NCBI GenBank assembly: GCA_934636265.1
Contig: CAKUAD010000015.1
Location: forward strand, 1-42,214
Source: an uncultured Flavobacterium sp.
GTDB taxonomy: Bacteria; Bacteroidota; Bacteroidia; Flavobacteriales; Flavobacteriaceae
DNA: 42,214 bases
Direction of reading: 5' to 3'
The notes below the pieces were generated by a model. The model searched no databases. It worked only from the letters and a program-made list of their open reading frames with translations, and was not told where the DNA came from. Positions 17,906-24,695 of the stretch are shown in pieces. Every line of letters begins with the position of its first letter. The stretch's first letter is position 1. The position numbers and the translations under genes are program-made.

Positions 17906-18281
17906 GTTTGGTTACCGTTCCTTTTTGCTTGGCGTTGCTACCAACAAGACCAAATTCAAAGGTGTACGAATTTTTGGTTGTGGTTAAAATTTTAATGGAA
18001 ACGGCTTTGCGTTCGGCGCGGTTGCGCGGATGTTTTTTTTGCAGGACATACTCGCAGTCATTAATCCAGCGTACGGTAGCGGTATCAATCCGGCCTTCAT
18101 AAGTTTCAATTTCGATGCTGTCGTTTCGGATAAATTCGGTCACTTTTTTTACGCCGTCAACTTCGTGTTCAAACCGAAATTTCCCGGTTTTAAAGTCCTG
18201 GCAGTTTCGCTCCTGTTGGTAACACGAAGTCAAAAGGAGGGCCAAAGCCGCAAATGTGATGGTTTTTAAGGCAGATATCAT
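17898..18281 (-). CDS. Small lipoprotein of unknown function
   Basis: The 127-residue product has a lipoprotein signal with Cys20 (LALLLTSCYQQ). The mature domain reads as a small beta-rich unit (TGKFRFEHEVDGVKKVTEFIRNDS, IDTATVRWINDCEYVL, NSYTFEFGLVGSNAKQKGTVTKL) with two further Cys (one near the start, one in NDCEY) that could pair. I recall similar DNA-topology-independent small lipoproteins next to terC in Flavobacteria, but no name. It sits between the DUF6095 and terC genes in the operon. Confidence 0.75.
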   Translation of the reverse strand: MISALKTITFAALALLLTSCYQQERNCQDFKTGKFRFEHEVDGVKKVTEFIRNDSIEIETYEGRIDTATVRWINDCEYVLQKKHPRNRAERKAVSIKILTTTKNSYTFEFGLVGSNAKQKGTVTKLD

Positions 18282-18290
18282 AGGGATTGA

Positions 18291-18512
18291 TTATTCGTCG
18301 GTCATGCTGCTGACGATGGTTTTTAGTCCGAGGAACGCCAGTACAACGGCCAGGATGCAAATGATTATTGCCAATCCCAACACCGGAATAAAAAATGGGT
18401 GTTCCTGATTTTTAAACGCGCTGTAAATCACCGATGGGCCGATGAAAAACAGCGGAAGCGCCCAGATCATTTTGGCCAGGCCGCGGTTGAGGATTTTTTT
18501 ATCTGTCGGCAT
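18291..18512 (-). CDS. DUF6095-like small membrane protein
   Basis: The 73-residue protein (start at 18512, MPTDKKILNRGLAKM) has two membrane helices with the segments PLFFIGPSVIYSAFKNQEHPF and LAIIICILAVVLAFLGLKTI. This matches what I remember of DUF6095, a flavobacterial family found next to murQ. The start overlaps the murQ 3' end by 14 bp, which suggests coupled translation. Function is unknown. Confidence 0.75.
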   Translation of the reverse strand: MPTDKKILNRGLAKMIWALPLFFIGPSVIYSAFKNQEHPFFIPVLGLAIIICILAVVLAFLGLKTIVSSMTDE

Positions 18513-19323
18513 TTGATTTCCAATTATCAACAGCAAGACGAACGCTGCCGTAGGTTTTTAAAAGTGTGGTCGCCTCTTTGCGCGCAACGGGAATTTCGTC
18601 CATAATCATCCGGATGCCACGGTCGACCAATTTGTCGTTGCTGAGTTGCATATCGACCATTTTGTTGCCTTTTATCCGTCCGAGGCGAATCATGGCGGCG
18701 GTCGAAATCATGTTGAGAATCATTTTTTGTGCGGTACCGGCTTTCATGCGTGAACTTCCGGTAACGAATTCAGGACCTACGACGGCTACGATTGGGTATT
18801 TTGCCACGAGTGCGAGCGGACTTCCTTCATTGCAGGTGATACAACCTGTGGTGATGTTGTTATTGTTGCATGCTTCCAGTCCTCCAATCACATAAGGCGT
18901 TGTGCCTGATGCTGCGATTCCGATCACCACGTCGTCGGCTGAAACTTTGTGCGCCAAAAGGTCTTTCCAGGCTTGTTGGGTGTCGTCCTCGGCATTTTCG
19001 ACGGCCCGGCGTATGGCAGTGTCGCCACCGGCAATCAGTCCGTTGACCAGATCGTGCGGAACTCCAAAGGTGGGCGGGCATTCTGATGCGTCTACAATTC
19101 CCAGTCTACCTGAAGTACCCGCTCCGATATAGAACAAGCGGCCACCTTTTTCAAGTTTGGCCACAACCTGATGCACCAGTGCCTCTATTTCCGGCAGCGC
19201 TCTGGAAACTGATAAAGCCACGGTTTGGTCCTCCCGGTTGATGTTGGCCAGCAGTTCACCCACCGGCATTGATTCGAGCCGGTCATAGTGGGAGGGAAGC
19301 TCGGTGGTTTTAGTAAAGTCCAT
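18499..19323 (-). CDS. murQ: N-acetylmuramic acid 6-phosphate etherase
   Basis: MurQ cleaves the lactyl ether of MurNAc-6-phosphate to give GlcNAc-6-phosphate and D-lactate, recycling cell-wall sugars in the cytoplasm. The 274-residue length is slightly shorter than the ~300 of E. coli. The SIS-domain phosphosugar motifs are present: GRLFYIGAGTSGRLGIVDASECPPTFG (about 60-88) and a later VVIGIAASGTTPYVIGGLEAC (about 130-150), plus SSRMKAGTAQKMILNMIST. The first gene of an operon with DUF6095, a lipoprotein and terC, it has one of the best promoters in the window. No anmK, nagA or murP was seen nearby. Confidence 0.95.
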   Translation of the reverse strand: MDFTKTTELPSHYDRLESMPVGELLANINREDQTVALSVSRALPEIEALVHQVVAKLEKGGRLFYIGAGTSGRLGIVDASECPPTFGVPHDLVNGLIAGGDTAIRRAVENAEDDTQQAWKDLLAHKVSADDVVIGIAASGTTPYVIGGLEACNNNNITTGCITCNEGSPLALVAKYPIVAVVGPEFVTGSSRMKAGTAQKMILNMISTAAMIRLGRIKGNKMVDMQLSNDKLVDRGIRMIMDEIPVARKEATTLLKTYGSVRLAVDNWKSNADR

Positions 19324-19359
19324 AAAATTGAGATGTCCCGCGCGTTATCGGGGGACTGT

Positions 19360-19387
19360 CAAAAGTACGAAATATTGACGAACTCAA
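19360..19387 (-). promoter_or_regulatory. Promoter of the murQ operon (TTG-N17-TACTTTTG)
   Basis: On the minus strand TTG (19387-19385) is followed after exactly 17 bp by TACTTTTG (19367-19360), a full Bacteroidota promoter. The start of transcription should be near 19355, giving a leader of about 31 nt. That leader contains a GTCCC/GGGAC inverted pair that could form a weak hairpin. Confidence 0.7.
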
Positions 19388-19508
19388 TCAACTGATAATT
19401 AAGCGGCCCATATTGATTATCCTTGGGCGGTCAGCGATCTAACGGCCAATCGATCAAAAAAAAACGATCTACCGGAGGCAGTGTTTACCTTGCGCGTTGG
19501 GATTTCAT

Positions 19509-19658
19509 CTCATTTAACATTTCCGGCAATTTTTCTATACCTGACTTATGCGGTAATCCCATAACTTCGTACCAATGGGTAGGGGAATAATGGATTTATC
19601 CCTAACGAAAAAAAACAGCAGGCTGGTTGCAGATTTTTTGTAAAAATTCTTAAAGTTT
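19509..19658 (+). repeat. Dispersed ~150-bp element, copy 1
   Basis: It aligns along its whole length with 19781-19930 (near-identical for the first 105 bp, weaker in the last 45) and, inverted, with 91-230. The identical core contains ACTTCGTACCAATGGGTAGG. All frames contain stops. No terminal inverted repeat is evident. Confidence 0.85.
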
Positions 19659-19780
19659 CAGGAAGCAGTTTTCGTATGGCAGCATTAACCAAGGACGAAT
19701 CAGCCGGGAGTAGATGAGGAACATTAACTTAACGGCTTTCACCTGCTACCAGTTGAACATAGGTCACCGTGCTTTGTTTT

Positions 19781-19930
19781 CTCATTTAACATTTCCGGCA
19801 ATTTTTCTATACCTGATTTATGCGGTAATCCCATAACTTCGTACCAATGGGTAGGGGAATAATGGATTTATCCCTAACGAAAAAACATGATAGATTGGAT
19901 ACAGATTATCTGTAAAAAATCATAAAGTTT
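19781..19930 (+). repeat. Dispersed ~150-bp element, copy 2
   Basis: It is a direct repeat of copy 1, starting 272 bp later, and has the same length. The intervening and flanking sequences do not match, so this is not a simple tandem duplication. The 3' part carries an ACAGATTATCTGT hairpin (6-bp arms, 1-nt centre), also seen in copy 3 but degraded in copy 1. Confidence 0.85.
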
Positions 19931-20104
19931 TAACCGGTTGGCATTAGCGGTTAGCGTTTGGCGTTCAGCTTTCAACTCGTGGAAAAAACGATGCAGGGGT
20001 ACGATCATCTAATTGAAGAATGTCCAACTGGATTCGCTGCGTTCGGCTAGGCACCGGGTTGAGTCTTATTTGTCGATTGTCAAGTATCAATTGCCTTGCA
20101 TTCC

Positions 20105-20782
20105 TTAAACAAGCGCCGCAACCAAAATCCCTAATACAATCATCGAAACTTTTGCGACGTTGAACTTGTGGCCTTCGCTGGCTTCAAAAATGATGGTGGA
20201 CGAAATGTGAAACAAAATCCCGATTACAACGGCAGTCACTTCGTGCTGGTAATTTGCAAGAGCCGGAACAGCGGCCGAAAGCCAGGTTCCCAGCGGTGTC
20301 ATCAGCGCAAACACCGTCATAAAAAACAATATCCGCTTTGCGCTCAAATGAGCATTGGCAAAGAAAAGCGTCAAAATAATGGCGATGGGAAAATGGTGGA
20401 TGGCGATTCCCAAAGCGAGACTGCCGTGGTGGTGAACCGGGAATCCCTCAAAAAGTGCGTGAAGGCAAAGACTGATAAACAGCGACCACGGAATTTCGTG
20501 TATGTCGCCGTGACCGTGAACGTGACCGTGTTCGGCGCCGCGCGAAAAGAATTCAAGTATAATCTGCAATAAAATCCCCGCCATGATAAAAAGCCCTATG
20601 GCGTGCAGGTGTTCGCCGTGAACGTACAATTCCGGCAGCAGATGCGTGACGGTAAGCGACAACAGGAACGATCCGCTAAAGGCCAGCAACAGTTTGAGTG
20701 TCTTTTTTTGCAACGGGCGCAAGAAAACCGCCAGGCCATATCCACCCATAACCGCTACGAACGGCAAGATATACGACATCAT
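20105..20782 (-). CDS. ZIP family metal transporter
   Basis: The 225-residue membrane protein has about seven to eight helices. The metal-binding helix motifs of ZIP transporters (zinc/iron uptake) are visible: HALFEGFPVHHHGSLALGIAIHHFPIAIIL near 115-145. A His-rich cytoplasmic loop (HGHVHGHGDIHE, about 85-96) precedes them, another common ZIP feature. The probable role is uptake of a divalent metal across the inner membrane. The start overlaps the stop of the upstream methyltransferase gene by 4 bp (ATGA), so the pair should be coupled although no functional link is obvious. Confidence 0.9.
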   Translation of the reverse strand: MMSYILPFVAVMGGYGLAVFLRPLQKKTLKLLLAFSGSFLLSLTVTHLLPELYVHGEHLHAIGLFIMAGILLQIILEFFSRGAEHGHVHGHGDIHEIPWSLFISLCLHALFEGFPVHHHGSLALGIAIHHFPIAIILTLFFANAHLSAKRILFFMTVFALMTPLGTWLSAAVPALANYQHEVTAVVIGILFHISSTIIFEASEGHKFNVAKVSMIVLGILVAALV

Positions 20783-21528
20783 TTGAATATTAGGATTAGG
20801 CGCTCTGACTCCGTTGCCGAGAACTTGCGCAGTTTGTAATCGCCAAAAACGTCCAGGAGGAAAATTCCGGCTTGTTCCATCAGAGATTCAAAATCCTCCA
20901 GGGTGAGCGCCTTGACTTTCTCGGTAAAGTGGTATTCGCGGCCTTGGTCGGTAAATCGGATTTCCTTGAAAATATGGTTGTCCGCCAAGTATCGGTTGAT
21001 GTGAAAATCAATACCGTCAACCGTTTTCACTTCATCGGCGACCAGCTTGGCCACCACATTGTTGACGTTCATAAAATCAATAACAGCCAACCCGTAATCG
21101 TTAAGGCTTTCGTGAATCGCTTTCAAGGTGCGCAGGTTGTCGTTATCGTCGTCAAAATACCCAAAGCTGGTAAAAAGGTTAAAGACGGCGTCAAACTTTT
21201 CTTCAAACGGTTCGCGCATGTCGTGCACTTTAAAATGCAGCGTTGGATTTTGGTGTTGCGATGCCTGAGCGATGCTGTTGGCCGACAAATCGGCTCCGGT
21301 CACATCAAATCCCAGTTGATTCAGGTAAACTGAATGCCGGCCTTTTCCGCACGCCAGGTCCAAGATCTTGGCCTTTTCGGGCAAATTGAGATAGCCCGTC
21401 AGGTTGTCCATGAACGATTGTGCCTCGTGATAGTCGCGGTCTTTATACAAAATGTGATAATAAGGCGTGTCAAACCAGGAGGCGTACCATTGCGAATCGT
21501 TGGAATTGGCCGAAGTATTGTTGGGCAT
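20779..21528 (-). CDS. Class I SAM-dependent methyltransferase
   Basis: The 249-residue protein starts at 21528 (MPNNTSANSNDSQWYASWF). The open frame continues to 21807, but that extension runs antisense through the divergent THUMP gene and is not credible. The SAM motif I is AKILDLACGKGRHSVYLNQLG (about 55-75), with TGADLS as motif II and FDAVFNLFTSFGYFDDDND as motif IV. The C-terminal region (YHFTEKVKALTLEDFESLMEQAG) fits small-molecule methyltransferases of the Methyltransf_11/25 type. The substrate is unknown. It is divergent from a THUMP rRNA methyltransferase. Confidence 0.88.
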   Translation of the reverse strand: MPNNTSANSNDSQWYASWFDTPYYHILYKDRDYHEAQSFMDNLTGYLNLPEKAKILDLACGKGRHSVYLNQLGFDVTGADLSANSIAQASQHQNPTLHFKVHDMREPFEEKFDAVFNLFTSFGYFDDDNDNLRTLKAIHESLNDYGLAVIDFMNVNNVVAKLVADEVKTVDGIDFHINRYLADNHIFKEIRFTDQGREYHFTEKVKALTLEDFESLMEQAGIFLLDVFGDYKLRKFSATESERLILIFK

Positions 21529-21555
21529 TTTAAGGATTTGATGGATTCCAACTGG

Positions 21556-21574
21556 CAAATTTAGCGTATTTTTG
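21556..21574. promoter_or_regulatory. Back-to-back divergent -7 boxes
   Basis: A minus-strand TAAATTTG (21563-21556) and a plus-strand TATTTTTG (21567-21574) lie 3 bp apart between the two divergent methyltransferase genes. They predict leaders of about 22 nt (minus) and 16 nt (plus). No properly spaced TTG was found for either, so the evidence is limited to the -7 boxes. Confidence 0.4.
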
Positions 21575-21595
21575 CCCGCTATTCCAGTTGATGCG

Positions 21596-22774
21596 ATGGA
21601 AAATAATTTTATAATGGTGGCCAAGACGTTCTTTGGATTTGAGGAAATCCTGGCCAAGGAATTAATTGCCTTGGGTGCACAGAATGTCAAGGCCGGAACC
21701 CGTGTCGTGCATTTTGTGGGCGACAAAGGATTTATGTACAAAGCCAATCTTGCGTTGCGAACCGCATTAAAGATCCTCAAGCCAATCAAGACCTTCAGAG
21801 CTGTCAATGAAGATTCGCTTTACCGCGGCGTTCAGCAAGTGGACTGGACGGATTATCTCGCGGCCTCGCAGACTTTTGTGATTGATTCGACGGTACATTC
21901 AGAGCATTTCAAGCATTCGCAGTTTGTGGCGCAAAAGGCCAAGGATGCGATTGTCGATCAATTCAGGAAAGCCACCGGGCAGCGTCCGTCAATCGACAAG
22001 GATTTTCCTGATTTGCGCATCAACATCCACATCGACAGGGATCAGGTAACAGTTTCACTTGATAGTTCCGGCGCGTCATTGCATCACCGCGGATACCGGA
22101 CGGCCACCAACATTGCGCCCATCAACGAGGTTTTGGCTGCGGGCATGCTCCTGCTTTCGGGCTGGAACGGCAACTGTGATTTTTTGGATCCGATGTGCGG
22201 CAGCGGAACCCTACTGGCCGAGGCTGCCATGATAGCGTGCAACATTCCGGCTAACATCAACCGCAAGGAATTTGCCTTTGAGAAATGGAACGACTGGGAC
22301 AACGATCTTTTTGACCTGATTGTTGATTCGCTGCTAAAAAAAGTGCGCGAATTCCATTACACGATCACGGGGTATGACAAGGCGCCGTCGGCTGTGTTGA
22401 AAGCCAGGGAAAATATCAAAAACGCGAATCTTGACGATTATGTCACCATTCGCGAGCAAAACTTTTTTGACACTCAAAAGCATGTGCGCGGCCCCCTTCA
22501 CATGGTATTCAATCCGCCCTATGGAGAACGCCTTGATATTGACCTGGAGCGTTTCTATCGCGACATGGGCGATACCCTAAAGAAAAGTTATCCCGCAACC
22601 CAGGCGTGGTTTATCACCGCAAATCCTGATGCGCTCAAATTCATCGGCTTAAAGCCATCGCGAAAAATTAAGCTTTACAACGGCAGTCTGGAAGCGCGTT
22701 TTGTAAAATTTGAAATGTATGAAGGGAGCCGCCGCGCCAAGTTTCAGAACCAAAATAAACCTTATGAATCTTAA
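21596..22774 (+). CDS. THUMP-domain class I SAM-dependent RNA methyltransferase (RlmL/YpsC-like)
   Basis: This 392-residue protein should methylate a guanine in 23S rRNA (RlmL N-terminal-type activity) or a related RNA. I chose the ATG at 21596 (MENNFIMVAKTFFGFEEIL). The THUMP domain covers about residues 50-155. The UPF0020/N6-type methyltransferase domain follows, with the SAM motif DPMCGSGTLLAEAAMIA (about 197-213) and the catalytic NPPYGERLD (about 305-313). It lacks the second (RlmK) domain of E. coli RlmKL, as is common outside Gammaproteobacteria. The next gene begins 11 bp before its stop. Confidence 0.9.
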   Translation: MENNFIMVAKTFFGFEEILAKELIALGAQNVKAGTRVVHFVGDKGFMYKANLALRTALKILKPIKTFRAVNEDSLYRGVQQVDWTDYLAASQTFVIDSTVHSEHFKHSQFVAQKAKDAIVDQFRKATGQRPSIDKDFPDLRINIHIDRDQVTVSLDSSGASLHHRGYRTATNIAPINEVLAAGMLLLSGWNGNCDFLDPMCGSGTLLAEAAMIACNIPANINRKEFAFEKWNDWDNDLFDLIVDSLLKKVREFHYTITGYDKAPSAVLKARENIKNANLDDYVTIREQNFFDTQKHVRGPLHMVFNPPYGERLDIDLERFYRDMGDTLKKSYPATQAWFITANPDALKFIGLKPSRKIKLYNGSLEARFVKFEMYEGSRRAKFQNQNKPYES

Positions 22775-22997
22775 AACCAAAGCCTTTTTATACCAGTTGA
22801 TGTCGTTTGGGGTATTGTTTATCATCGGACGGCTTGCGCTGGAAAAATTTTCCGGACTCACCGGTTACTGGCTGCCCATTACGGCTTTTGTTGTGGCAAC
22901 TATTCTGGCACCGCAGTTTCAGGCGGTCCGGACGGCAAATGGTGAAAAGCTTTTTATGAAGTGGCTTTTCCTTAAAGGCGTACGGGAAATCAAGTAA
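22764..22997 (+). CDS. Small membrane protein of unknown function
   Basis: The 77-residue product (start at 22764, MNLKTKAFLYQLMSF) has two membrane helices (about 8-28 and 37-53) joined by a short loop. It ends with a basic cytoplasmic-looking tail. I do not recognise a named family. It overlaps the end of the THUMP methyltransferase gene by 11 bp, so it is translated from the same transcript. Its stop is directly next to the convergent PAS gene's stop. Confidence 0.7.
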   Translation: MNLKTKAFLYQLMSFGVLFIIGRLALEKFSGLTGYWLPITAFVVATILAPQFQAVRTANGEKLFMKWLFLKGVREIK

Positions 22998-23521
22998 TCA
23001 AATGGCGCGTTCCAAGGCCAGAAAGTGCGTCACCTGGTTGGTGGCGTCGGCAATGGGGATGACGCGCACCTCGCAAAGATACTCTTCGCCGCTTTTTTTA
23101 TAGTTGACGATGACAGACTTGAAAGGTTCCTTCCGGCGCAGGTTTTGGCTGATGTCCCTGCGCGATTCACCGCTGGTTTTGGGGCCCTGTAAAAAGTCAG
23201 GTTTGAGGCCGACTGCGTAATCAACGGTATAGCCCGTCATTTTTTCAAATCCTTTGTTGGCCCACAAAATCGTCTGACTGGCATCGGTAAGTACCAAGGC
23301 TTCGTAATTGGCGCGCAACACACCGGTTACATCAAATTTCCAGTGATAGATTTTTGCATATTCGCGCAGCACTTCCTGATCATCGTTATAGGCCCGCGCC
23401 GGATTGCTCAAATCCCAACTTAACAACGGAACTCTCGACAATTTGCTGTGGCTAATCTCTTCGACGCAAAGCCTAAAAAGTCACGCGCCACCATTTTGCT
23501 TGTCTGCGACTGGGTTTTCAT
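22998..23521 (-). pseudogene. PAS-domain protein gene with an apparent one-base frameshift
   Basis: The main frame (from 23441 down to 22998) encodes a PAS domain: ALVLTDASQTILWANKGFEKMTGYT, GLKPDFLQGPKTSGE and VIVNYKKSGEEYLCEVRVIP, ending in HFLALERAI. It has only a TTG as possible start. Upstream in the same frame the codons remain protein-like (VEEISHSKLSRVPLLSWDL) back to a TGA. A good ATG lies at 23521 in another frame (MKTQSQTSKMVARDF), 8 bp after the previous gene, as expected for an operon. Joining the two needs one extra base; a T-run of six instead of five (plus-strand A at 23475-23479) does it. From memory, flavobacterial relatives have a SWD motif and this N-terminus in one frame. 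The LOV photoactive Cys is absent. Sequencing error is an alternative. Confidence 0.7.
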
Positions 23522-23528
23522 TAGGAAA

Positions 23529-24215
23529 TTAATTTTTAAAAATAGGAATAAAATACGAGACGGTGTAGTTGAACCCGACGCCAAAACTCCCTTCATAGGT
23601 GCGGTTAAAGCCCGGGATGTATAGGTTGTCAAATGTCTCGGGTTTTTTATCAGATACTAAAATGTACAAGCGCGCGCTAAAACCTACATACAAATTGCTC
23701 AGTACTTCAACCTTGACGCCAGCCACGACCTCGGCCCAACTCGCGGTCAGCCCTTTGAATTTGGTCCCGGGTTCAATCAGCACCACTTCATTGAAATACG
23801 GGTTTGGATTGTAGATGCTGTAGGAGTTCAGGGTTTGCGAAAATGAACTCACGCCATACCGAAGGCCAACGTAAATCATGTTTTCCATGTCAAGCCAGTT
23901 CTCGTAAGTGTTGTAGTCAAATCCGGCCTTGATGAAACTTCCGCTGGTGGTAAAATTGAGGTTGGGCTCGGTAGTGGTTTTTTCTTCATTGCCTAGTTCA
24001 GCCGCCAGATAGAATTTTTTAGTGATTCTAAAGTCGCCGACGAGTTCAATCCCGCGATAGTCCTTGTCGTAAAATGATCGGGCGAGTTTGTACAAATCAG
24101 CGCCCACCCTGAGTCCGTAGCGCTCCTTTTTTGGCAGCGTATCGGCGGCGGGGGCATCCTGGGCGGCTGCGTCAACCCAAAGCAGGCTAATAATAAATAG
24201 CGATATGAGTCTCAT
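23529..24215 (-). CDS. DUF6048-like outer membrane protein
   Basis: The product (228 residues from the ATG at 24215, MRLISLFIISLLWVDAAAQ) has a signal peptide cleaved after AAAQ. The mature part alternates short amphipathic beta-strands (YGLRVGADLYKLARSF, FYLAAELGNEEKTTT, SFIKAGFDYNTYENW, MIYVGLRYGVSSFS, LYVGFSARLYILVS) and ends in FNYTVSYFIPIFKN, typical of small outer-membrane barrels with a C-terminal aromatic. This fits DUF6048 as I remember it. A start at 24230 adds MSGRK before the signal. It overlaps the DUF6452 gene by about 29 bp, and the two families are, to my recollection, neighbours in Flavobacteria. Confidence 0.8.
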   Translation of the reverse strand: MRLISLFIISLLWVDAAAQDAPAADTLPKKERYGLRVGADLYKLARSFYDKDYRGIELVGDFRITKKFYLAAELGNEEKTTTEPNLNFTTSGSFIKAGFDYNTYENWLDMENMIYVGLRYGVSSFSQTLNSYSIYNPNPYFNEVVLIEPGTKFKGLTASWAEVVAGVKVEVLSNLYVGFSARLYILVSDKKPETFDNLYIPGFNRTYEGSFGVGFNYTVSYFIPIFKN

Positions 24216-24687
24216 CTTCCGTCCGGACATCGTAATTTTCTATTGAGATTGATTTGATCCACAATCCATCGGGCTCGTCGGCATCACCCAAAGCGACAGG
24301 TGCCGTGGGACTGAGTTCAAAAACGGTTTTGTATCCGCATGCCCTTGATACGTATTGCGTTTGTCGCTCATAGGTAAACGTAAGGACATCAGTATTGTCG
24401 TTGGCTGGGTCGTTGCTGTTGAGTACCATGCGATAGGCGGTTACATCCTCGGCGGTGCGGAGCGGTAACTCGATAGAACTCACACCGCTGAACGTCTTAT
24501 AAGGATTTTCCATTCCCAACGCCGTCACTTGAAGTTGGTTCACGTTTTTAGGCACCGTCGGATTGTCGTTGTCGTAAAACGTTACAATCAACCGTGAGGT
24601 TGTGGGTCGCGACGGATCGCAAATGTCATCCTTTTCACAGGAAGGCAAAAGGGCGAGGAGCAGTATAGGGAAAATTAATTTTTTCAT
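24187..24687 (-). CDS. DUF6452-like lipoprotein
   Basis: The 166-residue protein has a lipoprotein signal with Cys17 (LLALLPSCEKDDICD). The mature domain contains RLIVTFYDNDNPTVPKNVNQL, a SSIELPLRTAEDVTAYRMVLN stretch and a QYVSRACGYKTVFELS segment with a Cys that may pair with one near the N-terminus. This matches the DUF6452 family as I recall it. It lies 8 bp downstream of rlmD and overlaps the DUF6048 outer-membrane protein gene, so the two probably act together in the envelope; the role is unknown. Confidence 0.8.
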   Translation of the reverse strand: MKKLIFPILLLALLPSCEKDDICDPSRPTTSRLIVTFYDNDNPTVPKNVNQLQVTALGMENPYKTFSGVSSIELPLRTAEDVTAYRMVLNSNDPANDNTDVLTFTYERQTQYVSRACGYKTVFELSPTAPVALGDADEPDGLWIKSISIENYDVRTEDETHIAIYY

Positions 24688-24695
24688 ACCGTAAT

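Larger units (their letters stand above)
19324..20104. other. Repeat-filled intergenic region between murQ and the ZIP gene
   Basis: This 781-bp stretch has no gene. It holds the murQ promoter (19360-19387) and two direct copies of the ~150-bp dispersed element, separated by 122 bp. It ends with a low-complexity GTTAGC-rich segment near 19935-19975 (TTAGCGGTTAGCG) and a TCAATTG-rich stretch near 20080-20095. The ZIP gene ends at its right edge. Confidence 0.75.

Noticed and set aside
19509..19930. Possible CRISPR array or tandem satellite
   Set aside because: Only two copies of 150 bp are present with one unrelated 122-bp spacer. There is no array of short repeats and there are no cas genes.
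20168..20572. 134-codon plus-strand frame opposite the ZIP transporter
   Set aside because: It is the shadow of a strongly family-like membrane protein. Its product is a low-complexity basic sequence without any recognisable motif.
21529..21807. N-terminal extension of the 20779-21528 methyltransferase gene
   Set aside because: The extension runs antisense through the start of the THUMP methyltransferase gene and through the divergent promoter boxes. The family-like start is at 21528.
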